A stretch of DNA of 14,496 bases, taken from assembly GCA_031285645.1 (NCBI GenBank), contig JAITVU010000405.1, positions 1 to 14,496 on the forward strand, written 5' to 3'. Origin of the DNA: Oscillospiraceae bacterium (GTDB lineage Bacteria > Bacillota > Clostridia > Oscillospirales > Ruminococcaceae). The stretch's first letter is position 1; the number at the start of each line of letters is the position of its first letter. The notes under the pieces were generated by a model that did no database searches, was not told the origin of the DNA, and saw only the letters and a program-made list of their open reading frames with translations. Made by a program: the position numbers and the translations under genes. Below are positions 1 to 6,775 of this stretch, in pieces.

Positions 1-8
1 TTAATAAT

Positions 9-34
9 AAATTAAATAAATATGTATTTAATTT
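9..34. promoter_or_regulatory. AT-rich perfect inverted repeat upstream of the sugar-binding protein gene
   Basis: Two 10-base arms (9-18 and 25-34) are exact reverse complements around a 6-base centre. They consist only of A and T and lie about 80 bases before the binding-protein start. This could be an operator, or the base of an upstream terminator cut off by the window edge. In DNA this AT-rich a 10-base palindrome is only moderately unlikely by chance. I could not assign convincing -35 and -10 boxes in 1-113. Confidence 0.3.
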
Positions 35-113
35 ATACAGTTTATCATTTGCCTCATTGAGGAGCAGTCCCATGCCTTAAAAAATAAACATTCTGTGTAA
101 AGGAGACTAATCC

Positions 114-1493
114 ATGAAAAAAGTGATATCCTGCCTTATCGTCGCGTTGCTGATTTGCGCGAGCTTTGCCGGATGCGGAGGCGGTCAGAGCAGTTCGGAA
201 CCCGCGTCCTCAGCGCCTCCCGCAAGCAACGCATCATCAGCAGCGTCAGGTTCCGGCGCCGCGTCGACGGACGTGGCCAAAGATCCCGTTACAATCCGTT
301 TCTCATGGTGGGGCGGCGACGCGCGCCACGAGGCGACCCTCAAAGTTATAGAAGCGTTCCAGGATGCGTATCCGTACATCACTGTCGAGCCTGAGTACGG
401 CGCGGCGGACGGCTACAACGACAAGCTGACCACGCAGCTCGCTTCCGGCACGGCGCCCGACGTGGTTCAGATTGACCCGTCCCTGATGCCGAGCATTATC
501 AAAAACGGGGATTATTTCTTCGATCTGCGCGCGGAAGGTTTTGATTTGTCGAACTTTGACGACAACTTTATTTCCAAGAGAAGCCAGGGACTTTATAGCG
601 GTAAGCAGTATGGGCTTCCCTCCGGCGCGGTCGCGACGACAACGCTCTTCAACCCCGCGCTTGCCGACGCCGTGGAAATCGATCTGACGAAAGAGCAGTT
701 CTACTGGGATGATTTCATCGAATGGGGTAAAAAAGTTCGCGCGCACGACAGCGGCATGTACCTTTTCGGCGTGAACACAAACTATCTCGCGACACTGGTG
801 ACGCAGACCATGATCAGGCAGGTCACGGGCAGCACAGCCATTGTGGATGAAAAGATGGAAGTCGTTCTGACAGAGGAGCAGCTGACAGGGATTTTTGAGT
901 ACATCAAATCGCTTTACGACAATGAAGTCGTTCCCCCTGTAAGCTATATGGCCGCGTTCTCGGGCGACAACCTGCAAAACGACCCCAACTGGATAGACGG
1001 TAAATACGACTTTACAATGACCTACACATCCATGCTTGACGTGTTTATATCCGCGGCGCCGGATGTAGAGCTTGACGTGGGCCTGTTGCCTCTTGTACGC
1101 GACGGCGTTGACGTTGCTTACACAATAGGCTGCCCGCAGAACTTCAGTATTCCCAGCGCGACCAAGCATAAGGAAGAGGCGTTCCTGTTCCTCGACTACT
1201 GGTATAATAACGAGACATCCATGCTTCTTCAGGGGTCCACCCGTTCACTGCCGCCGACATCCGCCGCGCGCGCGATATGCGCCGAGGCCGGCGTCATCAA
1301 TCCGCTGGTTGCGAAAGCGGGCGATATAGCGGAGGCTTGCAGTACCGAGGTCGAGATTATCGACACCTATTCCTTCGCAAGCGAGGGCAGGCAGATGTTT
1401 ATTGACGCCGTAGAGCAGATTGGTTACGCAACCATGACACCCGCACAGGCGGCGAAGTTTGTTATCGATGGCCTGAACGGTCTCATCAAATAG
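114..1493 (+). CDS. Sugar ABC transporter substrate-binding lipoprotein
   Basis: This is the extracellular solute-binding protein of a CUT1-type carbohydrate ABC importer. It captures an oligosaccharide at the cell surface and delivers it to the permeases encoded next. The 459-residue product starts with a lipoprotein signal: lysines at 2-3, a hydrophobic core, and a lipobox ending FAGC with the lipidated cysteine at 21. A Ser/Ala/Gly-rich linker follows to about residue 50. The mature part begins around ITIRFSWWGG-like residues typical of the bacterial extracellular solute-binding protein 1 family, with TAPDVVQID near residue 115, a family hallmark. Length is normal. An AGGAG site at 101-105, 8 bases before ATG, fixes the start. 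The substrate cannot be read from sequence. The nearby GH55-like gene makes a beta-glucan oligosaccharide a reasonable guess only. Confidence 0.93.
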   Translation: MKKVISCLIVALLICASFAGCGGGQSSSEPASSAPPASNASSAASGSGAASTDVAKDPVTIRFSWWGGDARHEATLKVIEAFQDAYPYITVEPEYGAADGYNDKLTTQLASGTAPDVVQIDPSLMPSIIKNGDYFFDLRAEGFDLSNFDDNFISKRSQGLYSGKQYGLPSGAVATTTLFNPALADAVEIDLTKEQFYWDDFIEWGKKVRAHDSGMYLFGVNTNYLATLVTQTMIRQVTGSTAIVDEKMEVVLTEEQLTGIFEYIKSLYDNEVVPPVSYMAAFSGDNLQNDPNWIDGKYDFTMTYTSMLDVFISAAPDVELDVGLLPLVRDGVDVAYTIGCPQNFSIPSATKHKEEAFLFLDYWYNNETSMLLQGSTRSLPPTSAARAICAEAGVINPLVAKAGDIAEACSTEVEIIDTYSFASEGRQMFIDAVEQIGYATMTPAQAAKFVIDGLNGLIK

Positions 1494-1514
1494 TTAAGTA
1501 AATATGCTGGCCGT

Positions 1515-1710
1515 CCCCCGCGGAACATTTTATGACAGCGATTGGATTAATGAATCGGTAACGATGATTGATCCAATGACACAACGCGAGTGAACTTTCC
1601 AATTCTCATTGTCTGAACAATAAGTTCAATCGCTCTATGTTCTGCGGGGGGCCTAATGCAACGAGAATAATGCAATAAAAAGTCACCTGGTTATTCTCGC
1701 TGCATTAGGC
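1515..1710 (+). ncRNA. Highly structured spacer between binding protein and permease genes
   Basis: The spacer folds almost completely. A 14-base closing stem pairs 1515-1528 with 1637-1650, with one G-U pair. It encloses a hairpin 1541-1551/1567-1577 and a hairpin 1592-1597/1622-1627 capped by 1608-1612/1617-1621 with a CTGA loop. An alternative stem 1537-1544/1627-1634 competes with these. A second long hairpin pairs 1651-1670 with 1691-1710 (19 of 20 pairs, 20-base loop) and ends 16 bases before the permease ribosome binding site. No U-run follows, so it is not a standard terminator. In known ABC operons such as malEFG, intergenic stem-loops protect the upstream binding-protein message and lower permease output. 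A similar role here is inferred. I do not recognise a named riboswitch class. Confidence 0.55.
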
Positions 1711-1742
1711 GCCAAACATGATATAGAAAGGTGTGGGAGTAC

Positions 1743-2675
1743 ATGACCGCTTCGGTCTCCGGCAAGAAAAAAGCTTCTCCACAAGTTGCTTTTTGGAAGA
1801 TACGGGATAACCACGGATATCTGTATATTTTACCGTGGCTTATCGGTTTTGCCGTTTTACAGTTTTATCCGTTCATCGCCTCTCTTTTTTATTCTTTTAC
1901 CGACTATACCGTCACAAACACGCCGTCCTTTATAGGGCTGGAAAACTATATTAAGCTGTTCACGACCGATCCGGAATTTTGGAATTCCCTCAAAGTGACC
2001 TTGCTTTACACAATATACACAGTGCCGTGCAAGCTTGCGGTGGCTCTTTTCGTGGCGGTTTTCCTCAACCGCAGCATAGTCGGGATCAACCTGATCCGCA
2101 CACTTTATTATATCCCCTCGCTCTTTGGCGGAAGCGTCGCGATTTCGCTTCTGTGGAGAGTGATGTTCATGGATGAAGGCATCATCAATTCCCTTCTGGG
2201 AACATTTGGGCTGCCCATGGTGCAATGGCTGGGCTCGACCTCCACGGCTTTGCCGACTATCTGCATGCTTGAGATTTGGCAGTTTGGTTCCTCCATGGTC
2301 ATGTTTTTAGCCGCCCTCAAGCAGGTGCCGCAATCGCTGTATGAAGCGGCCGCGATCGACGGGGCGAGCAAAGCGGCGTGTTTCTTTAAAATCACCATCC
2401 CCAGCATAACCCCGATTATTTTCTTTACCACCATCATGCAGACGATTTCGGCCCTGCAAAACTTCACGTCCGCGTTTGTCATCACGAACGGCGGGCCCCT
2501 GAAATCCACTTATGTTTTGGGGCTTAAGCTCTACAGGGACGGCTTCGGTTTCTTTAAGATGGGCTACGCGAGCGCGACCTCATGGGTCATTTTCGTCCTG
2601 ATTATGGCCGTTACGCTTCTGCTGTTCCGCTCCTCCTCCGCATGGGTTTATTACGAGGACGAAGGGCAATTTTAA
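1743..2675 (+). CDS. Sugar ABC transporter permease, MalF/UgpA type
   Basis: First transmembrane subunit of the CUT1 importer. The 310-residue product has about six membrane segments: the first near residues 28-50, others near 80-110, 117-140, 175-195, 218-240 and 274-296. The cytoplasmic EAA loop reads EAAAIDGA from about residue 201, followed by the expected F..I..P spacing, and docks the ATPase. A longer frame opens at a GTG at 1731. The ATG at 1743 is preferred because AAAGGTG at 1727-1733 sits 9 bases before it, while the GTG lies inside that site. The gene lies 12 bases before the second permease, so the two are translated from one message. No ATPase gene is nearby. Firmicutes often serve several such importers with one shared MsmX/MsmK-like ATPase encoded elsewhere. 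Confidence 0.93.
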   Translation: MTASVSGKKKASPQVAFWKIRDNHGYLYILPWLIGFAVLQFYPFIASLFYSFTDYTVTNTPSFIGLENYIKLFTTDPEFWNSLKVTLLYTIYTVPCKLAVALFVAVFLNRSIVGINLIRTLYYIPSLFGGSVAISLLWRVMFMDEGIINSLLGTFGLPMVQWLGSTSTALPTICMLEIWQFGSSMVMFLAALKQVPQSLYEAAAIDGASKAACFFKITIPSITPIIFFTTIMQTISALQNFTSAFVITNGGPLKSTYVLGLKLYRDGFGFFKMGYASATSWVIFVLIMAVTLLLFRSSSAWVYYEDEGQF

Positions 2676-2687
2676 TGGAGGTGACTT

Positions 2688-3536
2688 ATGATTAGCCGTG
2701 GAAGGAAAATAACCAACAAGGTTTTCCAATATTTAATTATCGCCATTGTTGGAGTCATGTTGCTGTATCCGATTATATGGATGTTTTTTGCCACATTTAA
2801 AACGAACAAGGAAATATTCGGTTCCGTCGCCCTTTTGCCGCAGATTTTTTCGCTTGACAATTATATCAGCGGATGGACGTCCAGCGGCGGCATGTCTTAT
2901 ACCGATTTCTTCCGCAATACTTTCATCCTGACAATACCGAATACGCTTTTAACCGTGTGCTCAAGCTCCATTGTGGCCTACGGCTTTGCGCGGTTCCGCT
3001 TTAAGTTCAAGAGTACCCTGTTCGGGCTGTTGATCGCGACGCTTATGCTCCCGAGCTCGGTCATCATCATACCGAGGTATATTCTTTTCAACTCCTTCGG
3101 ATGGGTTAACACGTATTTGCCTTTTTATGTGCCGTCCGCGCTGGCCTGCCATCCGTTTTTCGTGTTCATGCTGGTGCAGTTTTTGCGCGGCATTCCCAAG
3201 GAGCTCGACGAATCGGCGAGCATGGATGGCTGCGGCAGCTTCCGCACCTTTGTGCAGATTCTGGTACCTCTGATGAAGCCCGCTCTGTTCTCCGCCGGAC
3301 TGTTCCAGTTCCTGTGGACGTATAACGACTATTTTGGCCCGCTGATTTTCGTCAACTCCGTGAAGAAATATCCGATTTCCCTGGCGCTGCGGCTCTCGCT
3401 CGACTCTGAGTCGGTGGTTATATGGGGCAAGATTATGGCCTTGGCTTTTATCGCTGTTTTGCCCGTCATGATCCTGTTCTTCCTGGCGCAGAAATATTTC
3501 GTTGAAGGAATCGCCACAACCGGACTGAAAGGATGA
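2688..3536 (+). CDS. Sugar ABC transporter permease, MalG/UgpE type
   Basis: Second membrane subunit of the same importer, paired with the preceding permease. The 282-residue product is normal in length for the family. A first membrane segment lies at about residues 13-35, with the rest from about 73 to 275. The EAA-loop motif starts near residue 172 as ELDESASMDG with FVQILVPLMKP after it, slightly degenerate (ESA instead of EAA). The C-terminus TTGLKG is typical of this subfamily. A strong GGAGG site lies in the 12-base gap after the upstream permease. The stop codon is 7 bases from the hydrolase start, supporting an operon of at least four genes. Confidence 0.93.
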   Translation: MISRGRKITNKVFQYLIIAIVGVMLLYPIIWMFFATFKTNKEIFGSVALLPQIFSLDNYISGWTSSGGMSYTDFFRNTFILTIPNTLLTVCSSSIVAYGFARFRFKFKSTLFGLLIATLMLPSSVIIIPRYILFNSFGWVNTYLPFYVPSALACHPFFVFMLVQFLRGIPKELDESASMDGCGSFRTFVQILVPLMKPALFSAGLFQFLWTYNDYFGPLIFVNSVKKYPISLALRLSLDSESVVIWGKIMALAFIAVLPVMILFFLAQKYFVEGIATTGLKG

Positions 3537-3543
3537 TGACCCA

Positions 3544-4743
3544 ATGGGATTTGAAAAGCTTGCCGATTTCCTGGATTCTCTCGCGTCCACATACCGGCTG
3601 CCCAGCTGTGACTGCATAGTCTATCACAAGCATGAACAGGTATTTCGCCGCATGTGCGGTTACTCCGACAAAGAAAAAAAGACCCCGGTTTCCCCTAAGG
3701 ATCTCTACTGGCTTTTTTCCGCCACAAAGGTCGTGACGGCCACCGCCGTGATGCGCCTTGTCGAACAGGGAAAGCTCAGCCTCGCGGACGAGGTCTCGCG
3801 CTACCTGCCCGAATACGCGGATGTCATGGTCAGGGATAATTTCCGCTATGACGCCAACCTCATGCACAACGGCATGGTTTCAAGGGAAACCTTAACGCTG
3901 GGAGGAGAACTGAAACTCAGGGCGCCCGCATCCGCGATGACAATCGAGGACCTTTTAACGATGAGCGGCGGACTGGGCTACGATATGGAGACCCCCGCGA
4001 TAAAGGACGTTCTCACAGCAACAAACGGGAAGGCGGGCACACGGGAAATTGTGCGGGCGATCGCGAAGACGCCGCTGGATTTCGATCCGGGCACACACTT
4101 CCAATACAGCCTCTGCCACGATGTTCTGGCGGCGGTGGTTGAAGTCGTCAGCGGCATGACCTACGGCGAGTTCCTCGAAAAAGAGCTGTTCGGACCGCTC
4201 GGCATGGAGGACATGGGCTTTAAAATGAAACCGGAGCAGCTTGCGCGGCTGAGCGCCTTGTATACATGCAACCAGATGACATGGGAGCACGAATACACAG
4301 GCACCGGCAGCCCGTATCGCCGCTACGAAAACTATGAGTCCGGCGGCGGCGGTCTGTTCGGAAAAACGGACAGTTACGTAAAGCTTCTGGACGCGCTGTG
4401 CAACGATGGGATGTCAAAGGACGGCTACAGGGTGCTCAAGCCTGAAACCATTGAGAACATGCGCACAAACCGTATGACCGGCAGCCGCGCCGAAGATTTT
4501 CTTTGTATGCGGCGTTATGGCTATGGTTACGGTCTCGGCGTGCGCACCATGGTGGACAACAGCAAAGCGAAGAGCCCGATAGGGGAGTTCGGCTGGGACA
4601 GCGCGGGCGGCGCTTTTGCCCTTGTTGATACAAAGAACAGCCTGGCTGTTTTCTATGCCCAGCATGTGCTCTCTTTCCGGCCCGGCTATTATGTGATCCA
4701 TCCCACGGTACGCGATTTAACCTATGAGGCGCTGTTCGGCTGA
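3544..4743 (+). CDS. Serine hydrolase, beta-lactamase class C / penicillin-binding-protein-like family
   Basis: The 399-residue product has the class C beta-lactamase-like fold signature. The SxxK motif is SATK at 59-62, with Ser59 the likely nucleophile and Lys62 the base. The second motif centres on Tyr188 in FQYSLC, which lacks the Asn of the classical YxN. The third motif is probably GWDSAGG at 350-356, where lactamases have KTG and esterases HxG or WxG. This pattern fits esterases of the EstB/CubicO type better than true lactamases. No signal peptide is visible, so it probably acts in the cytoplasm, for example deacylating an imported sugar; that role is inferred from position alone. AAGGA at 3529-3533 precedes the ATG. 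The last 22 bases overlap the convergent kinase gene. Confidence 0.88.
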   Translation: MGFEKLADFLDSLASTYRLPSCDCIVYHKHEQVFRRMCGYSDKEKKTPVSPKDLYWLFSATKVVTATAVMRLVEQGKLSLADEVSRYLPEYADVMVRDNFRYDANLMHNGMVSRETLTLGGELKLRAPASAMTIEDLLTMSGGLGYDMETPAIKDVLTATNGKAGTREIVRAIAKTPLDFDPGTHFQYSLCHDVLAAVVEVVSGMTYGEFLEKELFGPLGMEDMGFKMKPEQLARLSALYTCNQMTWEHEYTGTGSPYRRYENYESGGGGLFGKTDSYVKLLDALCNDGMSKDGYRVLKPETIENMRTNRMTGSRAEDFLCMRRYGYGYGLGVRTMVDNSKAKSPIGEFGWDSAGGAFALVDTKNSLAVFYAQHVLSFRPGYYVIHPTVRDLTYEALFG

Positions 4744-6521
4744 TTCCTTTCCCCTGACTCAGGCGGCTGTATGGGAATGTGGAACGAAATACTCGTCCCG
4801 ACAGTCGCCTTGCTGCGGATATACAGCCGGCTCTCAGGGCCGAAGCGCAGGAGCAGCCGGCGATTGATGTTCGCGATGCCGATGCCGAGCTCCGTCTCAT
4901 TGATCATGGATTGCCGCAGGGATTCGATCTTGCCGATCTCCATACCAAGGCCATTGTCCAGCACAGCGAGGCGAATGCCTCCCCTGTGCGAGGGGGTGGC
5001 CTTCACCTTGATATAGCCCGGGCGGTCCTTTAAATGGCGGACGCCGTAGAGAATGCTGTTTTCAACCAGCGGCTGGAGCAGCAGCTTGGGGATTTGCGCG
5101 TCCATAAGCCGCTCCGGTATCTCATAATATATGATGAATTTACCCGCAAACCGGCGTTTTTGAATGGACGCGTATTTTTTCAGGTATTCAATTTCACGCC
5201 TGAGCGTAACGGTTTGCGCGGGGTCCTCCAACGCGTACTGCAAAATATCGGACAGGGCATGGATCATCTCGCTGCTCTCCAGGTTGGTGGTAGCGGGATC
5301 GTGCAGACCCAAATCGATGATCTGCAAGGTGTTAAACAGAAAGTGCGGATTAATCTGCATTTGCAGCGCAAAAAGTTCGGCCAGCCGTTGCTGATATTCC
5401 CGCTCGGTCAGCTGATGGGTGAGGAAATCACTGTTTTGCAAAACGCCGATAACACGGTTGATAATTTCGTCGTACTCGTCTTTGGGGACCTTGACGGAGG
5501 ATTCCGGAAGGCCGCTGTGTTCCGTCTTCGCGAAGAGGCCGCTTATTATGAGGATTTTTTTATGGCTCCGCCTCGTCATATAGAGCGCGAGGAGAAAGGC
5601 GAGCGCCATGGAAGCGAAAAGTATGACCGCGCCGGGAATGAGCATGGCGCTGAATGCGGAGGTGAGGGCTCTGCTTCGGGCGACATATACCAAAGTCAAT
5701 CCCAGGGGCGTGTAAATACTGGTGTGAACAAAATACAGCTGAGAATCCCTGAATGTCCAGAAATATCGGTTTTTCGAGTTGTCGGATGCGCCCCGCGGCT
5801 GCTCCAATAACGACCGCAACAGTGCATGGTGCGTCTCGTCATAGTTCTCGTCGGTAGAAAAAACGACTTCATCGGATTTGTTTATGCAGTATACAACCTC
5901 GGCATCCGACGCGAGGTAAGCGGATTGTTCTTTCCGGTACACGTCCGCGTCAATATTGATGGCGATTGTGCCCTTTTCCTGAGTCATACGGCGATAAACG
6001 GTAATGACCTCCATGCCTTCAGAGTTGCTGACATGCGTCATGAAGCGCTCTTTAATAAAGCTGCCGTCGGATTCAGGATAATCGTCCTGATCCCATCCCG
6101 AATCAAAAAAACGATCCTTTTTGAGGATGCCGTTTTCGGAGGTCAGGATATAGGCGGAGTCGTCCAAATCCATATAGATGGAATGAATATACGCGTTTGC
6201 GTTGACGATGCCCTGGAGCACGCTGCGCAGAGAGCGGAAGATAATCAGGTCTTTGAGGGCCATCTCCTGCCGTGTCAGGGTTTGGCGCAGCGAGGCCATC
6301 ATTTCGGGATTGTTGGCCAGAAGCTCGTTTTGGTAAAGGATATTGTTGTTGACATAGGAGAAGCCGGACTCGAAGTTGAGAAGGGTCTGTTCCGCTCTAA
6401 GCTCAAGGTCCTGCCCGGTTCGGAGCGCCACAAAGAAGCCGAGAATCAAAAACGACAGAAGCATGGGCAATATAGACAGCAGCGCATAGCGCAGAAACCG
6501 CCTGGCGAAATAAGAGCGCAT
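4722..6521 (-). CDS. YesM-type sensor histidine kinase
   Basis: Membrane two-component sensor of 599 residues. Membrane segments lie near residues 12-32 and 293-315 and bracket an extracellular sensor of about 260 residues. No obvious HAMP helix pair is seen after the second segment, although a HAMP may be divergent. The His_kinase (PF06580) region carries QINPHFLFN with the phospho-acceptor His393. The ATPase part has the N-box LLQPLVENSI (Glu487, Asn488), DNGLGM at 522-527 and GIGIANINRRL at 546-556. AAGGA lies 11 bases before the ATG. Such kinases usually pair with an AraC-type YesN regulator beside a sugar ABC operon. None is encoded in this window, so the partner lies outside it or the kinase is an orphan. 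It probably responds to the sugar taken up by the adjacent importer. Confidence 0.93.
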   Translation of the reverse strand: MRSYFARRFLRYALLSILPMLLSFLILGFFVALRTGQDLELRAEQTLLNFESGFSYVNNNILYQNELLANNPEMMASLRQTLTRQEMALKDLIIFRSLRSVLQGIVNANAYIHSIYMDLDDSAYILTSENGILKKDRFFDSGWDQDDYPESDGSFIKERFMTHVSNSEGMEVITVYRRMTQEKGTIAINIDADVYRKEQSAYLASDAEVVYCINKSDEVVFSTDENYDETHHALLRSLLEQPRGASDNSKNRYFWTFRDSQLYFVHTSIYTPLGLTLVYVARSRALTSAFSAMLIPGAVILFASMALAFLLALYMTRRSHKKILIISGLFAKTEHSGLPESSVKVPKDEYDEIINRVIGVLQNSDFLTHQLTEREYQQRLAELFALQMQINPHFLFNTLQIIDLGLHDPATTNLESSEMIHALSDILQYALEDPAQTVTLRREIEYLKKYASIQKRRFAGKFIIYYEIPERLMDAQIPKLLLQPLVENSILYGVRHLKDRPGYIKVKATPSHRGGIRLAVLDNGLGMEIGKIESLRQSMINETELGIGIANINRRLLLRFGPESRLYIRSKATVGTSISFHIPIQPPESGERNQPNSAS

Positions 6522-6775
6522 AATCGTTTAGTTCCTTTCATAAAACAAAGGGCTTAATTTCCCGCTCCATAGAGCGGTTCCATGTAATTTTGAACCCCAA
6601 AGCCGGACTGTCCCGGCAAATCGGATATTCTGTCGACGATGTTTTCTTTGTCAATGTCAACGATCAATTTGGACATATATATACCGGAAATCCGTCAAAT
6701 TTATATTTATTATATATATTTTTGACTGAATTTGCAATTGCACAGGATACAAATCAATGCGATATGGAGGATAGT
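6522..6775. promoter_or_regulatory. Divergent promoter region between kinase and GH55-like gene
   Basis: This 254-base spacer must hold both leftward and rightward promoters. On the minus strand two overlapping TTGACA boxes (6649-6654 and 6655-6660) could serve as -35 sites for the kinase, but the -10 candidate at 6626-6631 is poor. A hairpin 6562-6567/6572-6577 with a CATA loop lies in the presumed kinase leader. The right half (6665-6730) is extremely AT-rich, including a TTTATATTTATTATATATAT stretch suited to promoter melting, and carries the arms AATTTG and CAAATT about 20 bases apart. No single promoter can be fixed with confidence. Confidence 0.4.

Noticed and set aside
303..1169. 288-codon open frame on the minus strand inside the binding-protein gene
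   Set aside because: It is antisense to a clear lipoprotein gene, its product is rich in Arg, His and Val without domain features, and no ribosome binding site precedes it. GC-rich codon use leaves long antisense frames.
1651..1710. Rho-independent terminator after the binding-protein gene
   Set aside because: The stem is long but AT-containing, the loop is 20 bases and no T-run follows, so attenuation or mRNA stabilisation is more likely than full termination.
5034..6557. Two long plus-strand frames (258 and 243 codons) opposite the histidine kinase
   Set aside because: The kinase frame carries all conserved boxes. The opposite frames show only mirrored composition and no recognisable domain.
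6590..6775. N-terminal extension of the GH55-like protein from a TTG
   Set aside because: The extension is AT-rich, crosses the presumed promoter, and has no site before the TTG, while GGAGG precedes ATG 6776.
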